64,000 bases of DNA, taken from assembly GCA_001466705.2 (NCBI GenBank), contig LATX02000196.1, positions 248,001 to 312,000 of the forward strand, written 5' to 3'. The notes beneath the pieces are model-generated. The model was not told where the DNA came from, made no database searches, and saw only the letters and a program-made list of their open reading frames with translations. Each line of letters starts with the position of its first letter. Within the stretch, counting starts at the first letter, position 1. Below are positions 11,440 to 24,021 of the stretch, one piece after another. The position numbers and the translations under genes were made by a program. The stretch comes from Moniliophthora roreri. Taxonomy: Eukaryota > Basidiomycota > Agaricomycetes > Agaricales > Marasmiaceae.

Positions 11440-14050
11440 TCACCGAGCAAATAAAGGCCACCTGATCCGCCTTTCCTGCTCTTCCTCTTCTTCGTCTTTA
11501 TCGCCATCATCCCACTCCTCTCTCGCGTTCTCCAAGAACTCGCCATCAGGATCAAATAAAACCTCCCTTGGTCTCGTAGCAGCTGTACGCGTCATAGCTG
11601 GCGGCTGAGGAAGCGTATACCTCCGAAGCGCGTTCATCGTACCCATCCTAATCTCAGGCGGATAAGTAGGAGTAACGTGTTCTGATGACGAAGAACTAGA
11701 AGACGAAGAGTCGTCCCTGTCACCGGGTACGACAAAGTACCCTTCTTCGCCAGGGTATAGCTCGCTCCAAACTGTCGGTCTTACTTCGTCATCCTCGGAC
11801 TCATCTGACTCCGAGTCGTCACCCGAGATGTCATCAACGTCGGAGACAGCACGAAAACCAGGCATGTCATGGGGAATAAATGAACGGTTGCGTGTTCCAA
11901 TGTTGTCGTCATCGTCATCAGATAAATCAATTTGGGATTCGTCGGAGGTATTGAGCACTTCCTGTAGCGACGGCGAAAGACGATCGGTGTCGCCTTCGTT
12001 CACCGCAGAACTGGATGGACGCGCTTGGGCATCTGCCGGTGCTTCTGGGATACCAAACCAAGGTATCGTGAGTAGCTCCATATCCACATCCTGGAATTCA
12101 GCCTCACCCTCGAGTCTATCCCCATTTCCACTACTGCTGTCGCTCCAAATGCTCGGACCTGAATCGCTTTCAGCCCGGGAAGCACGCGAGAGGTTCAATC
12201 GCAGTGATTCTGTACTGTTCATCATCCGGGTGATCAACTCGTCCATCTCCCTGTACTGTATGGCCCTGTCCTGTCTGGTCCTGGATGCCGACGATGATGA
12301 CTCATGCAATCGCTGACCAGTGCTAACATGTTCGCCCCGGCGTCTCCCAAGCTGCTGAGGCTGGAGCCGATTATCCTCTCGGTTTTGCATCACTCTATTT
12401 CGCTGAGCTTCGTCTCCAATCATAGACGGAAATCCCATTGTGATCGACCGAGTCGGAGACTCTCTGGCGAGAGATTCCTCTACTTCTCCTGAGCCAATCC
12501 TATTCTGCCTTCTAGGACGCCTCGGAGCTGGAGTACTGTTCGAGCGCATCGGTGCACTGTTTGAAACCGAAGCCAAGTTGCTCGAGACACCCATGGTATT
12601 CGATCTTCTACTCAATGGGGGTAAAAACCGTGGCGGTTCCATGTACGAATGGGGACCAACACCTTCAAATGCCCATCCAGAAAGAACTTCTGGTGGCGTA
12701 GGTGGAATTACAGGCGTGTTTTCTAGATCTGCTGGGTCTAGATGTTCCGGTATGTCTAGATCGTCCTCGACCGTTACATTGGCATCTGCCTCAAGTTCCA
12801 CGGCCTCGACGGCATCTGAGAAAAACGTGTAGATCCAGATATCATCCCGGTTCTCGTGGCTCTGGTTCGAGGAAACACGAGGTACCAGCGTGCCGCGGCC
12901 CACTTGAAATTGTGAGGGTGAACGCCACGACGCAAGACGACTTTGGGTTTCGCTATGGTCCTGGTTATCGCGTGTTCGCATGTAAGATGTCGAAGCTTGA
13001 CGTGGGAGTATTGGTGATTGAATGGGAGAGAATAGAGGACCAGGAAAATGAAGAGAAAGGTGTGGATGAGTCGTCGAAAACCGACGTATCGACATTCTAG
13101 CTGCTGCACATGGCTTGAACCTGGTTCCCAGAGGTGTACCACTATGAAAAAAGAGTGATTAGAATCGCTCGTAGTGTCATCAGAGATTTGGGATAAAGCG
13201 GCGATATGGAAGAACGGAGGCACACGGCAGTGGCGCCGAACTAGAAGGAGGCTAAACACATATCCGATATCTACACGCCCCATATGCCAAAGAATGAAAG
13301 CTAGGCTGACAGAAGAAGGGAAAGGAATGCCAAAGAGAATACTTACCATGATGCACAGCCAACACTCTGCCTAACGCACCCACAAGCGTTCCTTGCCAGC
13401 TCTGCACCTCTCCCTTCTTGGTCTTCGCTGTCCCAAACGTCTCTCTCTATGCTAGAGCTAGCGTAGCTGGATCTTCGACGGCTGATTCTCCCCTGGAGTA
13501 ATGATGGCTCTGAAGAGTTGGGTGACGAGACGAAACTAGGGTAGCGATCACGAAAGTAGCTCGCATCAATTGGAACTACCACGTCACAAACGCCGGAGCT
13601 GTGAGCCGTGTACGTAGTTGAATTTTGCCTTTGTGTGCACTGGGATGAAGGGTGCAGGAGTTCTCCACATGCGCTATCCCTTTTTCTTTTCTTCTTGGGT
13701 GACGATGGCTTTGGCGGCCCGGGTAGGGGAAATAATGAAGGTTCAAAGGGTTGGTCGGACCATTGAGATTCGATTGGGCATGGACTAGGTTGTCCCCCAT
13801 TGCAACGTAAACGATAGTACGTCTTCCGTCTTTGTTCTAGGTGCGGTGTGGCCTGACGTTGAGGTGGGTGGCTATGATCGCCTCGAATCGCCCCTCTTCT
13901 CCTCAATCTCGACGCTTCACCAGTCATCAAAACGATAGAATCGTCTGCTTCCGATATCTCCTCCTCCTCCTCCTCCTCCTCCTCCACCATTGGCCATGAT
14001 CTCTCCCTGTGTCCGCGTGTTGAAGTTGAGGTAGAATATGTCTGCGGCAT
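11440..14050 (-). CDS. Ser- and acid-rich protein of unknown function
   Basis: Two exons in consistent phase: exon 1 from the ATG at 14050 (MPQTYSTSTSTRG) to 13347, an intron at 13142-13346 (GTAAGT donor, CATAG acceptor, 205 nt), and exon 2 to the TGA at 11440. The join reads VGCASCGTPLGTRFKPC. The product is about 800 residues and strongly biased: a Glu9 tract near residue 25-35 encoded by a trinucleotide repeat, basic patches (SPKKKRKRD, which resembles a nuclear localisation signal), Ser/Arg stretches, acidic runs (DLSDDDDDN, GDDSESDESEDDE) and an acidic end (DKDEEEEEQERR). I recognise no catalytic fold. The composition suggests a disordered, possibly nuclear, protein. The intron is long for this locus, and the frame is also open through it in another phase, so the exon border is the weakest part of the model. 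Confidence 0.6.
13958..13985. repeat. (CTC)n trinucleotide microsatellite in coding sequence
   Basis: About nine CTC/GAG units encoding a poly-Glu run in the gene on the minus strand. In-frame length change here would only alter the Glu tract. Confidence 0.9.
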
Positions 14051-15636
14051 GTCCAATTCCTAACCTGTATGTCAAATATGTAAGTATTCAAGAATACAAA
14101 AGTTCAAGAAAACCTTGCCAATAAAGCAGAATGAAAGCAGGAGGTAAAGGAGGTTGAGGCCGGGATTAAGTAGTGTGACAGGTGGTGACAGGTGTTCCAC
14201 AACACGTATCAGTGCTTAGTCATCCCGCTTCGGCAATGCTTTACTTAAGCGCTTAATTATAACGCACCAGTCTGACTTGGAGTGAGCACTATTGGCCTTT
14301 ATGGTAGCAGCAGCTGGCGAATAGTCTAGCTGCAACTGACGAATAGTCCTTTTCAATCACCTTCCTCTGCATTTTTCGAGCCTCAGTTACTCCAGAGCTC
14401 GCGTCGGGAGCAGAACAGCCTTGAGCTGCATCAGTCAAGCAGTGGCTCGGACTCGGGACACTGCATGTACCGATGAGAAAAACACACGAAAGCAGTGACT
14501 CACCAGGCAAACGACTCGCGGTCTGTGGAACGAAGGGTCTTCTTAGAGTGGACACGAAGCTTACCGAGTCTCGGCGACGCATGAATCTGCGATCGCTAGA
14601 GAGATCGGCAAGATAATTCGAACATGTGTTGAACATAAATCTATCATGGCTGAACGTACTTCAGTGCAAAACAATCTCTCTCTCAGGTAGATCGGATTGA
14701 CCTTCGGTGTGCCTCAAGTAACAACGAATATGATTGAGATTCTAAACGCTGAAATACGAGTCTTCAAGCGATTTACGGTCCTTCATTTCAAATTCTGTTC
14801 AAGTTGCTTTGAACCTCGGGCGTTTGAGCCCCGAATTCTACAATATTTAGTCAGGGACACTCGGAATTTGGGACAAGGAATTACGCACAGAATTTTGCAA
14901 TTATTCATGCGAGGCAGAGGCATTTGACATTCCAGTAGCAGTGGAGGTGGTGGTGCGGAGAAAAGATGTCAAAGTGGTCCGTGCACGACCGCATCAACCT
15001 TTTCAACAACCATCATCTCCAGGAACCCCGCGGCGTTTTTCTTCTCAATCAGCATTCGTTTCCTGTCAGCTGCTTGTCCTAGGGTCACCGTGGATTAATT
15101 ATGGTGCATGCTTTGCTCCTCGGAAACGTTTCTTTGGATTTCAACTTTGCTTCGGACTCTTGACAGGGTAGCTTAGGAGGCTCTGGTGTTCATTTCCTTT
15201 CTGGCCCAAAAAGCTCACCAAAGTATTGTACTAGCAAGCCGTGGGTCAGGCCGTGAATCAAGAGTGATCAGCAGGCGGATATTATGGTGCGCTATGCAAC
15301 ATTCACGGTTGAATCTACAATTTCACCGATGATCTCCACACAGCCGACTCGAATTTGTATTACTGTACATCAATATGCAGATAACACATGTTCCTTCATT
15401 CTGGAAATCGCGAGCTAAGATGTATTTCAGTCTAATTGTACCGTTCTTGAGGTCAACCTCGGCTAAAACTCTCAGGTTCGAATGAACAATAAAGCAACGC
15501 TGTACTCCTTAACTACTCGAGCACTATTCAACATTCCACTGCAAACGGATCACCTGGGGTGGGTTATCTTCCAGTAACAGTCTAGTACAAGGCAGTGAGT
15601 GACTTTGCACGGATACCAATCAAATTCACTCATCTA
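14051..15636. other. Intergenic, no supported gene
   Basis: A minus frame at 14289-14636 (MFNTCSNYLADLSSDRRFMR and on) has a good GTGAGT donor at CTTGCCTG, but joining it at the nearest CAG gives only about 50 residues. The rest (14640-15636) holds nothing recognisable. Confidence 0.4.
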
Positions 15637-16767
15637 CTAGCTACCCTTCTTCGAAAGCTCCAACAGAATGATTGTTCCAAGAGGACCACCGTATAAGTTC
15701 GCACCCCGATCTTTGATAATCCACTTGAAATTGGAATTACTAACAGTCCATGTTGGCCTTACTTCCCCAAGGACAGTCTCAGTAGAAATGACGAATGACC
15801 TTGTCGTTGTCATTGACATCGCAAAGTCGTTCTTGAAGGGGCGTTTTCTCTTCCACATACCGACATTGTGAGTGATAATGGCGATCCACTGGGCATAGGC
15901 ACAAGGTATGTTGATTTCCACTGTGTCTTTGGTCAATATCTGTATAGATGTTACTCGCTCACAGCCTGGCCTTTTATGCGGTTTTCTCAATCCCAGTCTC
16001 GTAATCTCGGGGTTTGCGAATGCAAAATATTTGACAGGAGCTGCACCATAGGCGGCACTCTCGGCTTAGGATGCCTCTTGATAAGTAGTGCATTTAATAC
16101 TCATCCTAGCACAAAGCCCTGTTTACGGTCAAAAGCTATAACTTCTATGGTTTCAATTTTGTGACGAAGACATCGCTCGGTGACTGATCACTAGATAGGA
16201 GCATACTGATCTCTCACTACCCTAACGTGACGTACTGGGAGCGAGTCGAACAAAGTCACAGATATCAAAGATACGAAAGCTGATTGCACTTCCATTGTGT
16301 CTCGGAGCACGAAGTGTCAATACATCGAAACCTTCAGAATCTTCAGATATTCAAGGCTTGTGTGCATAACAACACAAGGGTATGTCCCTTCAGTTCTCTA
16401 CAACACAGTCCTGTCGACACAGATATATCTACCTTGGTCTATTCATCTGCTTGCAGGTATGCATCTAACAGGCCGCCTTCCTAGACGAGATTATTGTCTA
16501 GTCTCTTAGTACGAGAGTCTTGCTTTTCAGGTTCGTGGTAAGTGATTCATGAGCTACTTGTAACTCGAACTGCCCAACTGACTTCGAGCAGAGAGCGGAC
16601 GGTTTGAACCCTGTGAATCTCGATCCTAGCACCGGCGGGCGTAGAGAGAAGAGAGGCGGGAAGTTCGAGCATGCTTTACCTGCAGGTGCTGCCGAGGAGA
16701 TATCAAAGAAGGATCCGATGATGGAAAGGCTGACGAGAAAAGAATTGAGACGACTGAGGGGCGCCAA
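15637..16767 (-). pseudogene. Possible secreted-protein gene, incomplete
   Basis: Two open segments may belong together. At 16498-16767 a hydrophobic stretch (SFLVSLSIIGSFFDISSAAP) looks like a signal peptide, but no in-frame ATG precedes it; the frame opens after a TGA upstream and its first available start is TTG. At 15637-16065 an exon reads AAPVKYFAFANPEITRLGL and then about 115 residues ending in GTIILLELSKKGS. I could not find a clean exon chain through 16170-16490. It could be a gene with small exons, a decayed gene, or coincidence. No family is recognised. Confidence 0.3.
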
Positions 16768-16936
16768 TGGGCCGAAAAATCTAATGCCTGCTCACGTCAA
16801 TAGGAATGAATGTACTAACTTACAATATGGCATGCATTGTATCATGTTACATGTTATCTCGTCCTATCCACTATATAATTTCATCTCACAGTGCCACCCT
16901 AAACCTGAGTCCAGAGTGACCTGAATATGTCTATCA

Positions 16937-19160
16937 TCAGACAGAATGCAGTTGCTCCATCGCTATGATTTGACGGAAAATCTCCAGTGATGCTTCAGGT
17001 TGAAAGGCCGGCTGGCGAGGTGACTGTCAATAACGTCCTCATTACCAATAAACAATACTTACAACTTCGTGACCCGCCTCGTACACACGGCTTTAGGAGC
17101 AACATCAGTCTCCAGAAAATGGCAGAGGACGAAAACTTACGCAAAGGTGAAATTGTCAAGATTTTGAATTGCGGCAACCGGTTTTCCATCGATAGTCATA
17201 TTTGTGAAGGGAATTTTGGCGAATTCTTCCTTCCCATACCAATCCATTGCGAGAACTGATTCATGACCGCCAAGCCAGTTGCAGCTTTGAAGTATAATGT
17301 CAGCACAACGGTCTTTCATGCGATGGGATATACCATACATACTTGATATCCGCATCACCAGCCTGAAAGGACGCTCCCCGTTGAGCCACATAGGGCAGAC
17401 ATGTAGTTCACAATGACGCTCACCCAAATTAAGATTTTCATCTTTGAATCAACTAGCGCGGCAAGCTCAGGCAAGAGACTCCTCGCATCCTAGAGTGTAA
17501 TGAGCCACCAACCGTTCATGACGAACCCCCGAAATTACTTACGTCTCCGGTCAAGCCAAAATTCCCCGAAACTCTGTTCGAGCAGGTTGTATAGTTGCTC
17601 ACAGCACCAATCTGAGCCTTTACTTTGGGATCCTGAAGGAAGTTTACATAGAAACTAGGAGGGAAAGGATTAGGCGTGCTATCATTCTGCCGCAGGTCAT
17701 TGACATCGCGATCCCCAACAGCGGGTACCAGCACTTGCTCGATCTAGAATATCATTAGCATGGTGCTATCAGGATCAGGAGAGAGCGACACTTGCGCAGA
17801 AGTTATCTGCAGCTATACAGATTTGATTTGAAGCGGTTCCGTTTCCGGCATCGTAGCATGCTTGTTCCTGTTCCAAACACCCTCCAGGACCAAAGTAAGC
17901 TTCGTTCAGTTGTTTTAGAACTGTGTCATTTTGGAGTTGTCCGTACCCGGGCGCTTCGGTTGCAAAGTCGACATAGGCCTTATTCTGGATGAGCGGATCG
18001 TACCAGCCGCTGAAATGAGATGATTAGATAGTGGGGCATTCAGCTGGATAGATACAAAGGGTACACACTTATTGATCATCATTGCGGTGACATTGATCTG
18101 CTCGCCTTCGATTTCACCACTTCGGATCTTCTTATTCTGTTCGTTGAAATAGGTCACGAAACTGGGCCCGTAATGCCCGCCATAACTCTCCGTGGTGAAT
18201 AAGAACCTAAGCAACCAGCCTCAGGGAGATATACTGGGGTAAATAGAAACTGGAGACACTCACTCTCGTGCTTGAAACTTTGAAAACTCCCCGCTTTCGA
18301 ACAAAATCTGGAATGCTTGCCAAAAGAATGGCGCAGCAGCAGCCGTGCTGTTTACGGTCGTTGTCCCAAAGGAGAACCCAGTTCCGATTGGCTGGTCAAT
18401 ATAAATCACTTTGCGCAGTGTTGGCGTGATCAGAACCCATGCGAAAACCCTGGGAAGGCATGAACACACTGTTGCTAATGTTGTTCCAGCTGAGTGGATA
18501 ATAAAAGAATGAGCACCCGTTCTCGGCGAGATAGTGATAAGCCTACCTGAATGGATTGAGGATCGTGGTCTTTCCATCGGGATTCACTGTACATGGTCCG
18601 TGCTCCTGCGGAGAGTCAGCGGAAAGCCGAAGGCGAGCAGGTGAACTAGTTCCTGACTTCGAATAACCCTATCATAGAAGAGCACCCTGTTCTGGCCTGG
18701 TTAACCTGGTTCTATGGTTGAGATTGAAGAGAGTTGCTCGAACCTGGCCCTCCATTAATCCTGCCGGGGAGTTACTAAGTGTCAGCGGCAAGCAGAACGC
18801 GTAGTTCCCGTACCATAGAGTAAACGGCGCCGTTTCAGGTTCGTTTCGTGCCTCAAAGAACCAAAACCACTGAAGACGCAGAATGATTAGTCTATTCCCT
18901 CTGTTATAAGGAATAAAATGCACCATTGACATATTCGTGCCAATCTCAATGTAACCTGACAACTGCTGCACACCAGGTGTCGTCTCGCATACTCCTGAAT
19001 TCGCTACATATCGTAACTTGACATCTGGTATGAGTTGCGAATCGAACGTCAGCGGCCCCCTACGCTCCAATACTGGTCTCTCTGAGGATGAAATAGGCGT
19101 TCCGTAGGTAAAAGTGGTCGCCAACAGCAGAATGGGGAGCACATGAAGAAGGAACATCAT
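16937..19160 (-). CDS. Secreted serine carboxypeptidase (peptidase family S10)
   Basis: Removes C-terminal residues from peptides, probably secreted or vacuolar. The start is the first of two adjacent ATGs, giving a signal peptide (MMFLLHVLPILLLATTFTYG). At least ten short introns interrupt the gene. Joined exons give, in order: VCETTPGVQQLSGYIEIGTN, WFWFFEARNEPETAPFTLW, the oxyanion motif NGGPGCSSMIG (split by an intron inside PG), YIDQPIGTGFSFG, the nucleophile motif TESYGGHYGP, the Asp region GDADIKCNWLGGHE, and the His region YEAGHEVPAFQPEASLEIF, ending at IIAMEQLHSV. Ser, Asp and His are all present and I saw no frameshift once introns are removed. Several cysteines and N-glycosylation sequons fit an extracellular enzyme. 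The nucleophile motif is TESYGG, not the classic GESYAG. Confidence 0.9.
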
Positions 19161-20304
19161 GGCGCGAACCGAGACCCAGGTGTTATAGATGAAACCTTTG
19201 AGGGCCAGTGAATCGTTTTGTCGAGCGTATGGGATATATATTCATAGATCTGAGTAACGGCATGATAAGAAAGAAGAATCAGCGCGCATGGTTTTATCAT
19301 CGGAGACATGGAGGTTGTTCGATCGCATCATATGGCGCTGGGTAACATCTTCCCACTTACACTAACGGTAAGTGAAGGGATGTGTCTCATATATAGGGTT
19401 TTCCTTCTGGTACTCGCACAAGGCGAGTGCACTCTGTAAGTGGAGAAGGGTATAACTGGGCGTCTCATACTCAGTAAGTACTGGACGAGTTACAGGAGAG
19501 CGCGCTTGTCTAGGGGATCTACTCGACCTATAGTAGGCTAGACTGAATCAACTATAGTCCCGGAAATAAACTGAATAAACTGCCACCTCCAACTACTCCG
19601 AATCCATTCAATTCACAGAAATGTGTCCATAACGGCTTTCAGGTTGATGAACACACGCGAGGATACAGATTTAACGACCGGTCGCCTGACATCTGCATAT
19701 TTCGCTCATGCATTATAAGAGTTTTGATGATGTGCCAATTAACCCCAAGTGCCGAGCTACGCAGGATTTGGAGGCGACGTTGCATTTCCTTAATCCCATG
19801 GCTTCTATCATATCCTGGAGAATTGCATCATGATCCTTTGCCCATAAGGCGGGCAGTGTTGAGGAATAAGGTCTTGCTGTCCGGCGTCCGCTGCAATCGA
19901 TAATTTTGTCGACCAGATTCACCATCCACAAAAGAGAGGGTCTGTATGGTTCTACTCCACTAAGTGGTCCTATACGACTATGACACTGGCTCAATGAAGG
20001 AAGCTAGACACCAAGAGCAATACCACGCACCATTTACACCATTTTCCCGTTCGGCTTGACCACCATATCCCTATAGCAGGAGTCGCTGATCGAGCAGCCG
20101 GAAGACGCTCCGGCGGTTGCAACTAGATGGATCATTGGATGGGGCTCTTAATTCGGTATCACCGTGGGAGATTGAGAAGAAACCACACGCGCCTCGACTC
20201 CGATAGCGCCGAAGCTGTTGAGAAGGGACAGGTTCCACGAATCATAATGATGTTCAGATTTAGAACAGAAATGTACAAAAGACAGATTGCTATCTACCCT
20301 CATT
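19161..20304. other. Intergenic
   Basis: Promoter side of the carboxypeptidase and 3' side of the fucosidase. A 7-bp perfect stem (CACTTAC/GTAAGTG) lies near 19357-19377. A minus frame at 19713-19994 has no recognisable motif. Confidence 0.5.
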
Positions 20305-23300
20305 TCATTCACTGAACTTAAAGTTCACTTGGAATGCCCAAGCAAATTGCACATCATCAACGTCAACACTTGAGAGATCAATCGTTAACGTTCCAGAAGA
20401 AGCGTCCACCGACCATGCTAGCGGTTCACTTGCACCATTCGGAGTCAAAAATACGATTTCATCGCCCTCAAGCACCGGGAGTCGCTTGTTGATGACTAAC
20501 TGCCCGCCAGTTGGCTCATCAAATGCCACGATACAGAAAGTATTGGGCGTCGTGGTGAACCGTGCAGGTTCAGAACCATTTGAGACGTTGATGTCCTGTG
20601 AACTTTGGAACCAAAAATTCTGTTAAAACGTAGGTCAGGTCAGGGAAACCCCTGGTCTACAGAGCCATACCGTGTCGTAAACGCAACCTCCTGAATGCTG
20701 GAGCCATGAGCCCGCATCAAGCAAGTTATTAGCCATTGGGGCTATGATCTCTCCTTCAGCAGTAGGGCCTATGTCAAGGAGGCTGCCATCGTATCAATAC
20801 AGCGAAAATAAAACGAAATCATATTGACTAACAAGTTGCCGTTCTTCGAGACGATGTCTACCAGTGTCCTGATGATCGTCGTACCATTCTTGTACTGGCT
20901 CGCATTCGTGGCGGAATTATATCCGTAACTGAAGGGATCCATGCCCGCACTTGATTCCCAGTGGGCGGGTTGGATGGTGCTGAACGATGCATACTCTGGG
21001 GTAACGAAATCGGCAGCAACTCCGCATCCTGAAAAACATTAACTTGGAACGAGTCCTGGCATGTAGATGTCACTTACGGTTGTTAATAGTGACCTGTCTA
21101 CCTTTCTCAAAAGCATCATTATAGTACTGGGCCGCAAATTCGGCAGTTTTGTTGGGTCCGCCGATATCACACCACTATACCTAGCGATCAGCTTCGAACA
21201 ATAACCAAGAATTGTGTGCAGCGTACCATGATCTCTGTGTTATATTTCTTCGCCAGATCGAGCATGTGAGCAAGTTGTATATCCTCAAGGTAGTCAGAGA
21301 TGTTCAGTCTTCCTGTGTATGGCTCGACATCCGAGCTACCGTTGAAGGGTATTGTAGCCAAGTGTCCTGGCCAGTTCCCGAAACCGTATGGACCAAAATC
21401 AGGATTGAACCTGGAAATGTGTAAGCTACGGTCTATTTATGATACAGATGTACGAACATACCATTCCGGAAGAGAATAGTATGTGCCTCGGTGCAGATTG
21501 GGTTTCTCTCGTGCAGAAGTCTCGAATAGTTCGGCGAGGAAATCTCGGTGGGGATTAAGATAAACACTGCTTCTGTGTGTTGTGTTACCGGTATCGAACA
21601 TGGCGTAACCGTCGTGATGTTTCTACGAAGGCAAATGAGTTTCTTGAAAGAAGTCATTGAGCATTACACTGACGGTCACGAACACAAAGTATTTTGCGCC
21701 AGCTCGGTCAAACAAATCAACCCATTCGCTTGCATTGAACTTGGAAGCTGTGAAGTTGGCGATGAAATCATCGTAAACAACGTTCTGTAAAAACCGTCTT
21801 ATACTATAGTCTGTGCAGAGAAGGAGCAAGCCATACCGGTCCGTAAGTAGCCAAGTGATGTTGCCAACTGGCGCTGTCCGGCCTGTGATAGTCCCAGCTG
21901 GATGTATACCGTCAGCATATAGACCAACCAGGTCTGAAAATGATCAACTCACTCATACCACTCGGCATACGCATCAGGTGGGCCCTTTATAATAATACTG
22001 ATCAGTAGTGTCGCTGGACAGAAAGAATATACAACCGACCCATGCTGGAACGCTGTAAACACCCCAGTGAATGCTGCCAACGATCTTCGTGAGTAAGCAG
22101 TTCCTCTTTGGATATCAATCGGCCTACAAGATGCCATATTTCGCTTTGTTCCACTGCAAACCATGTATCAGGAAGGTATCCAAAAGGAACAGTTGCAAAC
22201 TGACTGACCCATGTCGGTGTTTCATGTTGGGTGAGGACACTGGCATCTGGGACCCACTGCTCTATAAGAGCGGATGCTGGCCACCCATCAGACGTTCCTA
22301 AACTCTGTCCGGCAGCATCCTTGATCTCGACCGTTGCATTTGTGCCGCTTTGAACTCCCGAAACTAATACATCCACGCTAACTTGATCACCAGGTACCAG
22401 ACGATTCACAACTCCAGGTGTCAAAGTCTGAATGCCAGACCCCGAAATTTCGATGGTGTGTTTAGAGTTTAAGGAGTTATTCGCAGCAATGGTGACGCTG
22501 GGAAGCAAATTCGCAATGGTAACTTCGACTACCTGGGCACGTACGTCACCAACTGTCTCCCATCGGTTGGTGAATCGTGCTCGCCTGATTGCAAGAGGCG
22601 GCCCGGAAGCATCTGCGGCTGATGATGGAGAGACAGCAATGGCCCAGAAATGTAGTCTTCTGCCGGAAGCATTGGGTAACGTGATACTCGCGAGCTTCTG
22701 CTCCGACGAAACCGAAGTTGACCACTGAAAGATTTGAGAGATGTTCCAATTCTTTCCACTACCGTTATTAATGAAATTATATGGCCTACAAATGCACACG
22801 TTAGATTTAGTGAGGTCATGAGAGAGAAATTAGCATTATGCTCACGTTCGAATGGCGCCGACATTGAAAATAGGGAATCCCCACCAATCTCTTGCGAGCA
22901 CTGTGGATGTAGTCATGACCAGTCGCCAAAGGGAAAATTTGCACACGTACGCTCAATGACCTCCGACGTGTTGTCGGCAAAGTTCAAAGAAAACGCAGTC
23001 GAGAAGTCGCCGCTGCCTGGATAACTCGGTTCATCGATCGAAAAAACACGTAGAGATTACAAATCAGCTTACTTCCATCGCCAGTGAACAGTAGATGTAA
23101 CTCGTGAACAAATGTCGGCTCGTCCAATGTAATTACCTGACCTGTTGCGATAAGATTATCGTTTTCGGTACCCCAGACAGTTGGGAACTCATACTGCCGA
23201 TGACAGTCAGCCCTAACGTTCATGACAGGAGAGTAAGAAGAGCTCACAGGGATGCCATCGTGAACCCAAGTACCCGTCGGGAGAAACTGGCTATCGAAGC

Positions 23301-23469
23301 TGGCACCTCGATTGTCGAAATCTGCAGATCCATCTGGGGAAGCAGCGATGTTGTCGAACAGAGGCTTTAGAGGAAGTTGTATGACAGGGAAGTCCTGGAC
23401 GCTTGCGAAAGCCGTATTACCGACCCCGAAAGCAACCAGAAAGCCTAGACTATAATAATGGCTCCTCAT
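20305..23469 (-). CDS. Alpha-L-fucosidase, GH29, copy 1 (intact)
   Basis: Hydrolyses alpha-L-fucosyl linkages; probably secreted. The start ATG gives a signal peptide (MRSHYYSLGFLVAFGVGNTA). A non-catalytic N-terminal module of roughly 320 residues follows (SPDGSADFDNRGASFDSQFL to VPGDQVSVDVLVSGVQSGT), then the GH29 barrel: WNKAKYGIFIHWGVYSVPAW rebuilt over two introns, FNASEWVDLFDRAGAKYFVF, KHHDGYAMF, and the nucleophile region TEIMWCDIGGPN. DIGPTAEGEIIAPMANNLLD follows, and a C-terminal beta-sandwich ends at AWAFQVNFKFSE. All exon joins that I checked keep phase. It lies head-to-tail with a second copy about 550 bp upstream, and the two share intron positions, so they arose by tandem duplication. 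The residues quoted differ enough to suggest an old duplication. Confidence 0.88.
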
Positions 23470-24021
23470 GATGTAGGGGATACTATTCGGTTACTTTACG
23501 ATTTTATACGCCTCATGTATGGGAGTATTTGGTGTTTCCACTGGACCAAAAAATATACGTTAGAAGCATGAGCATATGAGAGCAAAACGTGAAACGCACC
23601 ACTGCCCTGAAATCCTTCTCCGCCTGCCGCTAAGTCAGCCAATTTTCCACATTGATCGTATGGAAATCATCATAATGGGTGTACCAGTTGACTGAAGATG
23701 ATGTCAAGTGTTATTTTTTGTATCAGCTTCTAGCAGTCAGAGTCACGTACTCTTGCATCCGCAAGCCTCTGTTCGGCCCGTATTGGTATGCAAAACTATG
23801 ATCCTTGGCCGTAACGCTGGAATGATCCACGAGAAGAATTTGGAGCCCATACGTGGTATTAGTAGCATATTGATGGACAGTGCAAGACGTTGAGAAGTGT
23901 GTGAATTCCTTACGCGAGCATCGCTCGTTCTGCCAGTCAAGACTACCACCTTCCTGAATTCGTGTACTGGGCTCTTGTTACGTATATACAACAGGTATGG
24001 TTTCCGAAAGCTACAGTATCC
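23470..24021. other. Intergenic spacer between fucosidase copies
   Basis: About 550 bp holding the presumed promoter of copy 1 and the 3' end of copy 2. No gene is seen; short frames here show no motif. Confidence 0.6.

Noticed and set aside
11828..13100. Long plus-strand open frames
   Set aside because: They are antisense shadows of the Ser/acid-rich gene on the minus strand, caused by biased codons.
14289..14636. Small gene MFNTCSNYLADL
   Set aside because: Splicing at the strong donor leaves only about 50 residues with no family match.
19350..19380. Short palindrome as regulatory operator
   Set aside because: A 7-bp stem is too common by chance to call a site.
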